From: Bradyrhizobium sp. 141
GTDB lineage: Bacteria; Pseudomonadota; Alphaproteobacteria; Rhizobiales; Xanthobacteraceae
Reading direction: 5' to 3'
Assembly: GCF_023074055.1 (NCBI RefSeq)
Contig: NZ_JADPKR010000114.1
Location: 1-64,000, forward strand
Length of the DNA: 64,000 nucleotides
This document shows positions 22,787-31,459 of this stretch, piece by piece. The notes beneath the pieces were generated by a model. It searched no databases and was not told where the DNA came from. It saw nothing but the letters and a program-made list of their open reading frames with translations. The number at the start of each line of letters is the position of its first letter. The stretch's first letter is position 1. A program made the translations under genes and the position numbers.

Positions 22787-23362
22787 TCATCTGCGCCGCT
22801 CTGCCCGTTGCGTCCCCGTTTCTGTCGCAAAGCCATAGAGCAGCGCCAGCCGGTCCAGACATTCGCGAAAACGCCGCGCAAAATAATCGTTCCAGCGCTG
22901 CGTCCGGACGGCGCGACGCTCCCCGATCTGATCCATGGTCAGGCCCAGTATCAGCACGTCGTGCACCAGCGCGGCGCCGTCGGTGCCGAGTTCGCGCTCG
23001 ACCCGGTTCAGCCGCAACACCGCCTGGCGCTGGCTCTCGGTGACGGGCTCACGCGTGCGCGCGCCATCGACATATTCCCGGGTCGGGTCCATCGCCTGAG
23101 GACCCCGCTCCGCCCTCTCCCAATCGTTCTGGAAGGCACGCCCGCCGCGGTATTGCGCCTCGTCGATCTGGTGGTGTGCCTGCAGCCGGCCGAGGGGATC
23201 GCTACGGATCGACCGGATGGCCACGATCTTCTCACCGGAATCGAGCGCCAGCGGATTGTCGACCTCGACCTCCGCCACTTCGGCATTGAACGGCAGCTCG
23301 CGGGACCGCCGGTCGTAGATCTGCGTCAATTTGTAGGATTTATTGCGTCGGACACGAGCCAC
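22787..23362 (-). CDS. DUF6456-like protein
   Basis: A 191-aa soluble protein. The C-terminal half (GGRAFQNDWERAE, then DPTREYVDG, then a helix-turn-helix-like GLTMDQIGERRAVRT and RRFRECLDRLALLYG) matches my recollection of the DUF6456 pattern in alphaproteobacterial and phage-related proteins. The true start is GTG 23362, seven bases after AAGGAG; the frame extends to 23404. It follows the GcrA-like gene by 46 bases on the same strand, so the two are likely one transcription unit regulated from the promoter region near 23995. Confidence 0.6.
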   Translation of the reverse strand: MARVRRNKSYKLTQIYDRRSRELPFNAEVAEVEVDNPLALDSGEKIVAIRSIRSDPLGRLQAHHQIDEAQYRGGRAFQNDWERAERGPQAMDPTREYVDGARTREPVTESQRQAVLRLNRVERELGTDGAALVHDVLILGLTMDQIGERRAVRTQRWNDYFARRFRECLDRLALLYGFATETGTQRAERRR

Positions 23363-23408
23363 TCGGATACTCCTTGCGAAATCATCGATGGAACGACGGG
23401 CCACAAGC

Positions 23409-23939
23409 TCAGGCAGCCGAGACCAGCCTCAGCACAATCGGACCGGGCGCGCGGGCGGACGCAGCACCAGAGCGGCGCGTCAGGCGCGCATGCGGCGCGC
23501 AATAGCTGGAGCCCGGCTGGCGCGGATGGCCACAGAAGGTGATTTCCTCCCCGTCCTTGTCGCCGCCATAGGGATAGCGGCAGTCGCGGCGCGCGAGTTC
23601 GACCAGCGGAATCAGGCGAGGCTGAACGCCGACGCAGCGCAACTTGAGCCGCGCAGGCTCCATTGCGGATTTCGGCGGCAAATTCAGGCTCGGTAATGCC
23701 GGCTGGCGCGGCGAAATCAGACAGGCCTCGCCCGGCAAGGACGGCACGATCGACGGGCTCGTCATTCGCGCAGGCGCGGCGAGTCCCAGCCGCTTGGCGC
23801 GGCCCGCCACCGCGTTGCGCGTGTAAGCCGTTCCAAACCTTGCGTTAATCTGTCTTCCGATCTCCGCGTGAGACATGCCTTTGAGAAAATAGTCGCGAAG
23901 CGCGTCGGAGTGCTCCGACGGCCAATGGCCCGGTTCCAT
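23409..23939 (-). CDS. GcrA-like cell-cycle regulator family protein
   Basis: A 176-aa protein. GcrA proteins bind DNA through an N-terminal helix-turn-helix and activate genes in Caulobacter-type cell cycles, often at methylated sites. Here the N-domain reads DALRDYFLKGMSHAEIGRQI and TRNAVAGRAKRLGL, the family motif. A Pro-rich linker follows, then the C-terminal signature CRYPYG and FCGHPRQPGSSYCAPHARL. The N-domain is diverged from housekeeping GcrA, so this is a paralogue. It is divergent from the S24/HTH repressor gene; their shared 165-base region contains two TTCCG-type palindromic sites. Confidence 0.8.
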   Translation of the reverse strand: MEPGHWPSEHSDALRDYFLKGMSHAEIGRQINARFGTAYTRNAVAGRAKRLGLAAPARMTSPSIVPSLPGEACLISPRQPALPSLNLPPKSAMEPARLKLRCVGVQPRLIPLVELARRDCRYPYGGDKDGEEITFCGHPRQPGSSYCAPHARLTRRSGAASARAPGPIVLRLVSAA

Positions 23940-23994
23940 GTTGCTGTCCTGTGATGCGCCTCCTCCCATCGAACGACCGGAGGCGAAACACACA

Positions 23995-24009
23995 TTCCGG
24001 TATTCCGAA
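23995..24009. promoter_or_regulatory. Candidate operator O1 (TTCCG-N5-CCGAA)
   Basis: TTCCG GTATT CCGAA with the same 5-5-5 spacing as O2 and O3 but an imperfect right arm. It is 56 bases upstream of the GcrA-like start codon at 23939. Confidence 0.4.
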
Positions 24010-24051
24010 GATCGAGTCAAGTGATAATTCTGATATTCATAATTGCAATAA

Positions 24052-24066
24052 TTCCGAATTTCGGAT
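24052..24066. promoter_or_regulatory. Candidate operator O2 (TTCCG-N5-CGGAT)
   Basis: The core TCCGAATTTCGGA is a perfect 13-base palindrome centred at 24059, 39 bases upstream of the S24 repressor start. It shares the arm sequence and 5-base spacing with the site at 24763. Confidence 0.55.
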
Positions 24067-24104
24067 TACAAGAGCCAAGTCGGTGCGCAATCGAGGGAAT
24101 CACC

Positions 24105-24713
24105 ATGTTGGACGTTGCAATGATCGAGCGGGGCCTGGAGAAGACGGGCAAGAGCAAGGGCGGCCTGGCGGCGGCCATGGGCGTGCGGCCCGGCGCGGTC
24201 TCGGAAATCCTCGGCGGCGAACGCCTGGTGAAGGCCTCGGAAATCATTCCGATCATGGAATATCTCGAGCTCAATCTCGCGCCGATCATGGGCCGCGTCG
24301 GCGCCGGTGCCGTGATCGAGCCGGATTATGAGCAGGTTCCGCCGGAGGGGCTCGGCGATATCGCGCTGCCCTTCCCGATCATGGAAGAGACCGTCGCATT
24401 CGAGATCGTGGGCGATTCGATGCTGCCCAAATACGAAAGCGGCGACGTGATCGTGGTCTACAAGGACCAGCGCCATCCGCTGTCGAGCTTCTACGGCGAA
24501 GAGGCCGCGGTCCGGCTCAAGACCGGCGAACGCTATTTGAAGACCATCGAGCGGGGGAAAAGCCCGTCCGTCGTCAATCTCACCAGCTTCAATGCCAAGC
24601 CGATCGTCGGCGTGAAGCTGGAGTGGGTCGGGGAGATCTGCCTGTCGATGCCCAAAGGGCAGCTTGAGCGGCTGCGCGCGAAATCGGCGCGCCCTCGCAA
24701 GAAGGGGAAGTGA
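24105..24713 (+). CDS. HTH transcriptional repressor with S24 (LexA/CI-type) peptidase domain
   Basis: A 202-aa protein with an N-terminal XRE-like helix-turn-helix (IERGLEKTGKSKGGLAAAMG, then GAVSEILGGERLVKASEI) and a C-terminal S24 autoprotease domain. The catalytic Ser is in GDSMLPKYESGD (residue 105), the Lys in RLKTGERYLK (about 139), 34 residues later as in LexA. An Ala-Gly bond in VGAGAVIEPD near residue 67 is a possible self-cleavage site. Start at 24105 has GAGGG upstream; the frame is open from 24021. It is likely autoregulated through O2 and to control the divergent GcrA-like gene and the downstream 91-aa gene. Confidence 0.85.
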   Translation: MLDVAMIERGLEKTGKSKGGLAAAMGVRPGAVSEILGGERLVKASEIIPIMEYLELNLAPIMGRVGAGAVIEPDYEQVPPEGLGDIALPFPIMEETVAFEIVGDSMLPKYESGDVIVVYKDQRHPLSSFYGEEAAVRLKTGERYLKTIERGKSPSVVNLTSFNAKPIVGVKLEWVGEICLSMPKGQLERLRAKSARPRKKGK

Positions 24714-24762
24714 GCGCCCCAGTCAACCGATTTCGATTTTTTGGAAATCGAGCTTGACTTGA

Positions 24763-24777
24763 TTCCGTTTTTCGGAA
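24763..24777. promoter_or_regulatory. Candidate operator O3 (TTCCG-N5-CGGAA)
   Basis: TTCCG TTTTT CGGAA is a perfect inverted repeat, 43 bases before the ATG of the 91-aa gene. A second, looser palindrome (CGATTTC-N9-GAAATCG, 24728-24750) lies just upstream of it. Confidence 0.6.
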
Positions 24778-24820
24778 ATACTCTGCCGCGCTCCCGCAAC
24801 GGCGCGGTAGAGTTGTTGTC

Positions 24821-25096
24821 ATGCAGTATTTCGTCGTGATGATCGACTATGGACGACGAGGCCGCGAGGCCGTCGTCGATCCTGAGATCACGAGGCGTGA
24901 GGTCATCTCCCGCATCGCCTCGGGTGAATACCAGAATGTGTCGTTCATCCACGAAATTGCAGAGAATTCGGTCGAGGACGTCACCGAGGCCATCCTGACC
25001 GAGGCCGCCCTGCCCCAGATCCCGCCAGAGGATGTCGACCTCCAGGCATCCAGCCTCGATCACGTCCGCGATCTGCGCAAGCACGAACGGACGTGA
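24821..25096 (+). CDS. Conserved hypothetical protein (91 aa) under a putative operator
   Basis: The product MQYFVVMIDYGRRGREAVVD forms a strand-helix start followed by EITRREVISRIASGEYQNVSFIHEI, then a helix-rich acidic part (DVTEAILTEAALPQ). It appears to be a recurrent rhizobial small protein. The palindromes at 24728-24750 and 24763-24777 make it the best candidate target of the upstream S24 repressor besides the repressor itself. Confidence 0.6.
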   Translation: MQYFVVMIDYGRRGREAVVDPEITRREVISRIASGEYQNVSFIHEIAENSVEDVTEAILTEAALPQIPPEDVDLQASSLDHVRDLRKHERT

Positions 25097-25134
25097 CGCA
25101 GACCGGATAGCCTGCGCCACCGTCCGGCCGGACA

Positions 25135-26109
25135 TTACACCAGAAGGACGGTCGATCCCGTGGTCTTGCGCGCGGCGAGATCGGCATGCGCCTTTGCGGC
25201 GTCCTTCAACGGATAGGTCTGGCGCACCTCGATCTTGACCGCACCGGACTTGACGACGTCGAACAGCTCATTCGCCATCGCGACCAGATTTTCGCGCTTG
25301 GCGGCGTAGGTGAACAGCGTCGGCCGGGTGACGTAGAGCGAGCCTTTCTGGGCCAGCAGGCCGAGATTGAGCGGCTCGACCGCGCCGGAGGACGCACCGA
25401 ACAGCGCAGCGACGCCGAGCGGCGCGAGGCAATCCAGCGATTTCAGGAACGTGTCCTTACCGACGGAGTCATAGACCACGGGGACCTTCTTGCCGCCCGT
25501 GATCTCGTCGACCCGCTTCACGAAATCCTCGCGCGTGTAGATGATGACATGGTCGCAGCCATGCGCCTTGGCAAGCTTGGCCTTTTCGTCATTGCTGACG
25601 GTGCCGATCACGGTCGCGCCGAGGTGCTTGGCCCACTGGCCCAGGATCAGACCGACGCCGCCGGCAGCGGCATGCAGCAGGATGGTATCGCCGGCCTTCA
25701 CCCGATAGGTCTGCCGGATCAGATATTGCGTGGTGAGCCCCTTGAGCATCATCGCCGCCGCAGTCTTGTCGTCGACGCCGTCGGGCAACTTCAGCAGGCG
25801 GTCCGCAGGGATCAGCCGCGCCTCGGAATAGGCACCGAGCGGCGAGGCGCCATAAGCGACACGATCGCCCGGCTTCAGATCGGCGACACCTGGGCCGACC
25901 TCCTCGACGATTCCGGCCGCCTCGCTGCCGAGCCCGCTCGGCAGTTGCGCCGGGTAAAGGCCCGAGCGGTTGTAGATGTCGACGAAGTTGAGACCGACGG
26001 CGGTGTGGCGGATGCGCGCCTCGCCCGGTCCGGGCTTGCCGACGCTGACCTCCTCCCAGACCAGGACTTCCGGACCGCCGGTCTTGTGAAAGCGAATGGC
26101 ATGCGTCAT
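25135..26109 (-). CDS. qor: NADPH:quinone oxidoreductase (zinc-independent MDR family)
   Basis: A 324-aa cytosolic enzyme that reduces quinones with NADPH. The N-terminal GroES-like domain has VGLNFVDIYNRSGLYP and GSEAAGIVEEVG, characteristic of the QOR group; the Rossmann domain carries LLHAAAGGVGLILGQ and the family lacks structural zinc cysteines, as here. The ATG at 26109 has AAGGGAG upstream. A short gap follows to an opposite-strand gene, so it is monocistronic. Confidence 0.92.
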   Translation of the reverse strand: MTHAIRFHKTGGPEVLVWEEVSVGKPGPGEARIRHTAVGLNFVDIYNRSGLYPAQLPSGLGSEAAGIVEEVGPGVADLKPGDRVAYGASPLGAYSEARLIPADRLLKLPDGVDDKTAAAMMLKGLTTQYLIRQTYRVKAGDTILLHAAAGGVGLILGQWAKHLGATVIGTVSNDEKAKLAKAHGCDHVIIYTREDFVKRVDEITGGKKVPVVYDSVGKDTFLKSLDCLAPLGVAALFGASSGAVEPLNLGLLAQKGSLYVTRPTLFTYAAKRENLVAMANELFDVVKSGAVKIEVRQTYPLKDAAKAHADLAARKTTGSTVLLV

Positions 26110-26332
26110 CGGCGTTGCTCCCTTATCGTTGGGTGAGATCCGAAGAGCCGGATTGGCCGCAGAAATAGGCATTCAGTCCGCCCGTTACAGTACGGACCCG
26201 TAACAAGAATGTCACAGCGAGCGACAAACCTCCGCCGTTCCATCTCCGTTCGAAAGAGTTGATGACGCGCCCGGAGCAACCGGCAGTAGCTTTCCGCGCG
26301 GGTTTGGTGGTCGTCTGCGAAGGAGAGCCGAG

Positions 26333-26533
26333 ATGCCAGCATATGTACAGCATCATCAGGATGTCGAAATCGCGCCCGTGAATTGCCCCTCCTGCATGGG
26401 GTTCCTGCCGATGTATGTGCGCGAGGTCGAACCGCATTGGAGCCTTGCCAAGATCGACTTCGTCTATGAATGCGCCGATTGCGGTGCCGAGGTCAGACAG
26501 ACCATCCGCAAGCCGGAGCTGCTGCGGCACTGA
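26333..26533 (+). CDS. Small zinc-ribbon protein (66 aa)
   Basis: Two CxxC pairs (NCPSCMGFL and YECADCGAE) about 30 residues apart make a zinc ribbon. GAAGGAGAG precedes the ATG. I recognise it as a conserved Bradyrhizobium-type small protein of unknown role. It precedes the MoxR-VWA pair with a 147-base gap. Confidence 0.7.
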   Translation: MPAYVQHHQDVEIAPVNCPSCMGFLPMYVREVEPHWSLAKIDFVYECADCGAEVRQTIRKPELLRH

Positions 26534-26680
26534 TTGCGCGAACGGCGAACCGCTCGACTATTTGCGCTAAGCGGAAAAAGCGCGGTCCGCGCGGGTCTGG
26601 TGCCTCCCAAACGAGGCTTGTTCTTTGCCGGGAACGCAGGCAGAACAAGCCTCAAGCAAGACCTTTGGGAGCGCCCTTTC

Positions 26681-27628
26681 GTGGCTGAACAGAAGGCCTC
26701 GACCTCGATCGAGGCAGTGGAGAGCGGCCTCGCCGCGCAGGGCTATATCGCGAGCCGGCAGATCGCGACCGCCGTCTATTTGTCGCAGCAGATCGAGAAG
26801 CCGATCCTGGTCGAGGGCCCCGCGGGCGTCGGCAAGACCGAGCTTGCCAAGGCGATCGCGGCCTGGCGCGGCATGAAGATGATCCGCCTGCAATGCTACG
26901 AGGGCCTCGACGAGGCCAAGGCGCTCTACGAGTGGAAATACGCCAAGCAGCTTCTCTACACCCAAATCCTCAAGGACAAGCTCGGCGAGGTCTTGGGCGG
27001 CGCGCAGACCCTGCATGCCGCGCTCGACCAGCTCCACGATTTCGGCGACGTGTTCTTCTCCAAGGAATTCGTCGAGCCGCGCCCCCTGCTCCAGGCGCTG
27101 GAGCAGCCGGGTGGCTGCGTTCTGCTGATCGACGAGATCGACAAGTCGGACGCGGAATTTGAATCGCTGCTGCTGGAGATCCTGTCCGACTTCCAGGTCA
27201 CGATCCCCGAGCTCGGCACTGTCTCGGCGATCACGCCGCCGACCGTGATCCTCACCTCCAACAGCGAGCGCGACCTCGGCGACGCCTTGAAGCGCCGCTG
27301 CCTGCATCTGCATATCGGCTTCCCCGAGCAGCGGCTCGAGGAGCGCATCGTCGAAAGCCGCGTGCCCGGCATCTCGCAGACGCTGCGCCGGCAGATGGTC
27401 GGCTTCATCCACGAGATCCGCTCGCTCGATCTGAAGAAGCTTCCCTCGGTCAGCGAGACCATCGACTGGGCGCGCGTCCTGGTGCTGCTCCAGGCGTCGG
27501 AGCTCGACACCGATATCGTCAAGGACACGCTCAACGTGCTCCTGAAATACGAAGCCGACATCGAGGCAGCAAGGCCGCAGGTGACGACCTTCATTGCCAA
27601 GGCGGCACGGTCCAACGTCTTCGGTTGA
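26681..27628 (+). CDS. MoxR-family AAA+ ATPase
   Basis: A 315-aa MoxR/CoxD-type ATPase; such proteins work with a VWA protein as a chaperone or metal-insertion machine for a client enzyme. The Walker A motif is GPAGVGKTEL, Walker B LLIDEIDKSD, and sensor residues follow in LTSNSERDLGDALKRRC. The start GTG 26681 is set by GGGAG nine bases upstream; the frame extends to 26534 without homology. The VWA gene follows after five bases. No client (such as CO dehydrogenase or methanol dehydrogenase) is adjacent. Confidence 0.88.
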   Translation: MAEQKASTSIEAVESGLAAQGYIASRQIATAVYLSQQIEKPILVEGPAGVGKTELAKAIAAWRGMKMIRLQCYEGLDEAKALYEWKYAKQLLYTQILKDKLGEVLGGAQTLHAALDQLHDFGDVFFSKEFVEPRPLLQALEQPGGCVLLIDEIDKSDAEFESLLLEILSDFQVTIPELGTVSAITPPTVILTSNSERDLGDALKRRCLHLHIGFPEQRLEERIVESRVPGISQTLRRQMVGFIHEIRSLDLKKLPSVSETIDWARVLVLLQASELDTDIVKDTLNVLLKYEADIEAARPQVTTFIAKAARSNVFG

Positions 27629-27633
27629 CGCCG

Positions 27634-29010
27634 ATGCGCGAGAACCTCCATCGTTTCTTTCGGGCAGCACGGGGCGTCGGCGTTCACGTCTCGCCTGCGG
27701 AGAGCATCGATGCAATGCGCGCGGTCAAGCAGGTCGGCTTTTCCGACCGGGCCATCCTGCGCGATTCACTGCTGCTGACGCTCGCCAAATCCCAGGACGA
27801 GAAGCTCGCACTCGGCGACTGTTTTGACCTGTTCTTCAGCCAGCCGGAGCCGCGACAGGATCAGCCCGAAGCCGACAGCGACGACACTTCGCAGGATTCG
27901 GATCAGTCGCCCTCCTCCGAGGCGGCCGGCGAGCCGGGCGAAAGCCAGCCTCCCCAGGAATTGGGCCAGCTTGCGCAGATGCTGCTGTCGCAGGACCGCA
28001 ATGCGATCGCAGCCGCCATCGCCAGCGCCTCCGGGGCTGCCTCCCTCTCCGACATCCGTTACTCCACCCAGCGCGGAATCTTCTCCAGCCGCATCCTCGA
28101 CGCCATGGGCCTCCAGCGGTTGCGCGACGATCTCGACGAGCTGACCGCGACCAACCCGGCACTGGCCGAGCGTCTGCGCGCTGCGCTCGATGCGCTGCGC
28201 GAAGCGGTGCGCGACACGGTCTCCCAGGGGCTTGCCCTCTATGCCCGCGAGGAGGCCGAAAATCTCCGCAACGAGATCCTGCGCAACGCGCCGCTCGCGC
28301 GCATCGAGCGTCGCCAGGTTGCTGAGATGCGCGCCCTCATCCGCCAGATCGCGCGCCGCCTGCGCGAGCGCTATTCGAAGCCGCGCAAGCGCCAGCGCCG
28401 CGGCCATCTCGACGTCCGCCGCACGCTCCGCCGCAATGCGGCCTGGGGCGGCGTACCCTTCCTGACCGCATGGAAGCGCAAGCATCGCGACCGGCCGAAG
28501 ATCGTGGCGCTCTGCGACGTCTCCGGCTCGGTCGCGCAGGTCTCCGACTTCTTCCTGCTCCTGATCCACTCGCTGCACGAGGTGGTCGACGACGTCCGCT
28601 CCTTCGCCTTCTCCTCGCACATGATCGAGGTCAGCGAGATCCTGGAGAAGAACTCGCCGGAAGAGGCGATGGCCGAGATCATGTCCAAGGTCGGCTTCGG
28701 CTCGTCCGATTACGGTTCTTCGCTGGTCGATTTCGAGAAGGACTTCATGAGCGCGCTGACGCCGCAAACCACGGTGATCGTGCTCGGCGATGCCCGCAGC
28801 AACAATCTCGACCCGCGTGCCGACATCCTGCGCCGCATCTCCGAGCGCTCGAAGCGGCTGGTCTGGCTCAATCCCGAAGGACGGCTCGCCTGGGGCTTTG
28901 GCGATTCCGAGATGCCGCGCTACGCGACCTTTTGCAGCGTCGTACGTCAATGCGCCACCGCGCAACAGCTCGAGCGCGCCGTGTCCGATATCGTGGCGAC
29001 TTATCAGTAG
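27634..29010 (+). CDS. VWA domain protein (CoxE-like), MoxR partner
   Basis: A 458-aa cytoplasmic protein. The N-terminal third is helical with an acidic Asp/Ser/Glu-rich linker near residues 70-110. A basic helical segment (RRQVAEMRALIRQIARRLRE) leads to the C-terminal VWA domain with an intact MIDAS, CDVSGSVAQ, and GFGSSDYGSSLVDFE and LGDARSNN motifs. The pairing with the upstream MoxR ATPase (five-base gap) is the hallmark of this system. ATG 27634 is chosen over a TTG at 27625. Confidence 0.87.
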   Translation: MRENLHRFFRAARGVGVHVSPAESIDAMRAVKQVGFSDRAILRDSLLLTLAKSQDEKLALGDCFDLFFSQPEPRQDQPEADSDDTSQDSDQSPSSEAAGEPGESQPPQELGQLAQMLLSQDRNAIAAAIASASGAASLSDIRYSTQRGIFSSRILDAMGLQRLRDDLDELTATNPALAERLRAALDALREAVRDTVSQGLALYAREEAENLRNEILRNAPLARIERRQVAEMRALIRQIARRLRERYSKPRKRQRRGHLDVRRTLRRNAAWGGVPFLTAWKRKHRDRPKIVALCDVSGSVAQVSDFFLLLIHSLHEVVDDVRSFAFSSHMIEVSEILEKNSPEEAMAEIMSKVGFGSSDYGSSLVDFEKDFMSALTPQTTVIVLGDARSNNLDPRADILRRISERSKRLVWLNPEGRLAWGFGDSEMPRYATFCSVVRQCATAQQLERAVSDIVATYQ

Positions 29011-29043
29011 GTCTCGCTCGCGGCCAACCTCAGTTGCGAAACG

Positions 29044-29226
29044 TCAGTTTCGCGCAAGCTCCGCCTGGCCGACATTACACTCCCGGAAGTGATAGGCAAT
29101 TTCGTCGAGCGCACGCTGCTCCCATTCCTGGGCTTGCGCGAGCCAGAAAATCCGGCGCTCAAAATCGCGCGCCGCACGCTCCCGGCATAGGGATTCCTGA
29201 CTGCGAATTTCAACCAGCCTGTTCAT
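29044..29226 (-). CDS. Small hypothetical protein (60 aa)
   Basis: A single helical, highly charged chain: MNRLVEIRSQESLCRERAAR then DFERRIFWLAQAQEWEQRAL. GGAG and AGGAG motifs precede the ATG at 29226. It resembles recurrent rhizobial small proteins of coiled-coil type. It is convergent with the VWA gene. Confidence 0.55.
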   Translation of the reverse strand: MNRLVEIRSQESLCRERAARDFERRIFWLAQAQEWEQRALDEIAYHFRECNVGQAELARN

Positions 29227-29574
29227 GCACTCCACTCCTGGCGCGTGAAGTCATTCCCCGCGAATCAACGTAACAGAACCCGGATTGCTCGCCTCATGAT
29301 TTCCAGGCATCTCGCGTCGCAGAATGGGACAGCGATACTTCCCGTGCACTGCAGCCGCTTGCAGCGCAGCATCAACTGCGGATCATCAATTAGTGATCGC
29401 GGTGCGGGACAATGTTCGCGATTGAGCGATCGAGCTCTCGTGTCGCAACGAACTGCGGCAATTTGTGAAGAGAAGTTCTAAACAGCTCACCGAATTCCCG
29501 ACTCATTGTCGTCGCACGGTCTTCATGCAGCGTCGCTAACAGAGGCGCCAACGCGCACTATCACTTGAGGCAAC
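29227..29574. other. Lower-GC intergenic stretch, no gene seen
   Basis: About 350 bases, richer in A and T than the flanking genes. No frame with a start site and family-like content is visible; it marks the left border of a lower-GC segment that continues through the 457-aa gene. Confidence 0.4.
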
Positions 29575-29796
29575 ATGAGCAACGATTCCGACTTCGAACT
29601 TGCGCCGGACCAATGGGAAGCTCTGCGCACACTTCGCAACCCGCCGTCGAACGGACGCCTCTCGAAGCCCTATCTCGTCGCAAGCCTCGTCGAACTCGGC
29701 CTCGTTGTCATCAATGACGGCGTGCCTGCGATGACGCCGGCCGGCCGCAAGGTGCTCGTGCGCGGATCGTGCCGGCTGCTGGATCTCGTGGCGTGA
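29575..29796 (+). CDS. Small hypothetical protein (73 aa)
   Basis: The sequence MSNDSDFELAPDQWEALRTL continues with a turn (NPPSNGRLSKPYLVASLVEL) and a strand pair (LVVINDGVPAMTPAGRKVLV), the outline of a small winged-helix fold. A short GAGG lies upstream of the ATG. No specific family is recognised. Confidence 0.55.
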   Translation: MSNDSDFELAPDQWEALRTLRNPPSNGRLSKPYLVASLVELGLVVINDGVPAMTPAGRKVLVRGSCRLLDLVA

Positions 29797-29852
29797 CAGC
29801 TTCGCGCTGATCATCTGCGCGCCATTCCCCCGCTGGCACATCACCGAGCAAG

Positions 29853-31226
29853 TCAGTCATTCCACTGGAGGAGCGGCGATCCATACGCTCTTCTCCAGAC
29901 GGACAGGAAACGCGGAAACCAGGAGTGAGCCACCGCGCCCTTATAGGCCCAGGTGCGATATTTCAGACCCTGCTCGGAGATCAACTCCTGATATCCGCCG
30001 TGGAGCTCGGTTGCGGTACGAATGTCCTTCAATATTCCCTGGGCGCAGGAACGGTAGGTCTCGCTCCCCGAGGATTCGTCATAGTCCAGCATGCGATCCG
30101 CGAATTCGACGTTGAACGTCGGCCAGGAGGAACGTCCCTGATAGGCGGGAGCCGCAATCTTGTGGATCATCTTGTTCCGCGGATTATCCGCGGACACCAG
30201 GAAGTGGAACGTGCTGGGGATGCGAAAGCGCGGCTCCGCAATGATGAGATCCGCCGTGGCGGCGAACAGTGCCCGCTCGCTCGCATCGTTCATATCCCAG
30301 AAGCCGCGATGCACGCTGACGAAATCCAGCGCCACTGAGGACACCGGTGAGCTCGCCGGACCATCCAGGGAATGCCTGACGTATCCGTCCCTGCCGAACA
30401 GGCGGAGCAGATGCTTCTTGTACTGCGCAAGGTCGCACCCGAGCAGCCGCTTCAACTCGTTCTCGTCGACGATACCGAGCTGTACGCTCCACACGAAGGT
30501 CGTATGGACGCAAGCATTGGTCACGAAACGCCGGCGCTCGGCACGGGTATCCGTTGCAGCGGAGCGAGGTGCATTTACGTCACAGAGTAAACACCTGCTG
30601 CCGCCATCGTCGAGCGGCTCGAGCTCGCTTGCGAGCTGCAGGATCGCACGCTTCAGGTCACCGCCATATTCTCCCAGCAGCAGGCGGCCGGCATGGGCGC
30701 ATTGGGACGTCGCCAGATAGGACGGCGCCCTCTGATCGGCGGAGATCATCTGCTGCAGGCCGGCCAGAATGCCGAGCAGCGTATCCGACGGACGCGAGAA
30801 GTAATTCACGCCGAGATATCGACCACGCCCAGCCGGGACGATGGTCGTCGTGACGACGTCGGCGCGAACCGCCTCCAGCAACAAACGGATGCTCTTGTCG
30901 AGCAGCCGAGCCCGCCGCACCGCGTCTTGTGCGTCCATGATGGTTTCGGGGTCGAGGACATCAGGATAGAACCAGGCGAAGTCACGGGGATAGTAGGCGG
31001 ATGCGTGTGGTGCGCCCGTGACGAGGAAGGCCTCGGTTACCGAAAAGGCGCTGTCCATCGAGTGCCGGTAAAGGTCCTCGATGGCCGACAACGAATGACG
31101 CGATTTTCTCAGGAATCGATCCCCGAGAAAATTGACCGCCTGGAGGGCGTTGGCGAAAAACGTCGCGGCCACACCTTGGTAGAATCGGTTTCCGCGATTT
31201 GAGGGCAACGAGATATCGCTATTCAT
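29853..31226 (-). CDS. Unrecognised 457-aa protein, possible (alpha/alpha)6-barrel enzyme
   Basis: I cannot name this gene. It has no signal peptide or membrane span. Features include SAYYPRDFAWFYPDV near residue 80, repeated helix pairs, and a C-terminal cluster HGGYQELISEQGLKYRTWAY followed by KGAVAHSWFPRF. The conserved-looking aromatic/acidic clusters at both ends of a helix-rich chain recall glycoside hydrolases with an (alpha/alpha)6 barrel (glucosidase or invertase-like), but this is inference only. Its DNA is visibly lower in GC than its neighbours and lies between AT-richer spacers, suggesting transfer. No binding site is clear at the ATG. Confidence 0.6.
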   Translation of the reverse strand: MNSDISLPSNRGNRFYQGVAATFFANALQAVNFLGDRFLRKSRHSLSAIEDLYRHSMDSAFSVTEAFLVTGAPHASAYYPRDFAWFYPDVLDPETIMDAQDAVRRARLLDKSIRLLLEAVRADVVTTTIVPAGRGRYLGVNYFSRPSDTLLGILAGLQQMISADQRAPSYLATSQCAHAGRLLLGEYGGDLKRAILQLASELEPLDDGGSRCLLCDVNAPRSAATDTRAERRRFVTNACVHTTFVWSVQLGIVDENELKRLLGCDLAQYKKHLLRLFGRDGYVRHSLDGPASSPVSSVALDFVSVHRGFWDMNDASERALFAATADLIIAEPRFRIPSTFHFLVSADNPRNKMIHKIAAPAYQGRSSWPTFNVEFADRMLDYDESSGSETYRSCAQGILKDIRTATELHGGYQELISEQGLKYRTWAYKGAVAHSWFPRFLSVWRRAYGSPLLQWND

Positions 31227-31459
31227 ATGTGGGCTAGGGTAACTCCGATGGTGCGGCCATCATCCAGAGTTTTGCCTGATTCGTATTTCTCCCAGATGAC
31301 TTTCCGGGCTCCGGCGGGGCATTTTCGACCTGCCCAGGGCGACAATCCCCGATCGGCCGGTGGTGATGTTCACCCGAATTCGTGTATGAAGCACGGACCA
31401 GCGACGCCGATCTCGCCGCGGTCGGCCGGCACATGGCGGAACACTGACGCGGAGGATTG

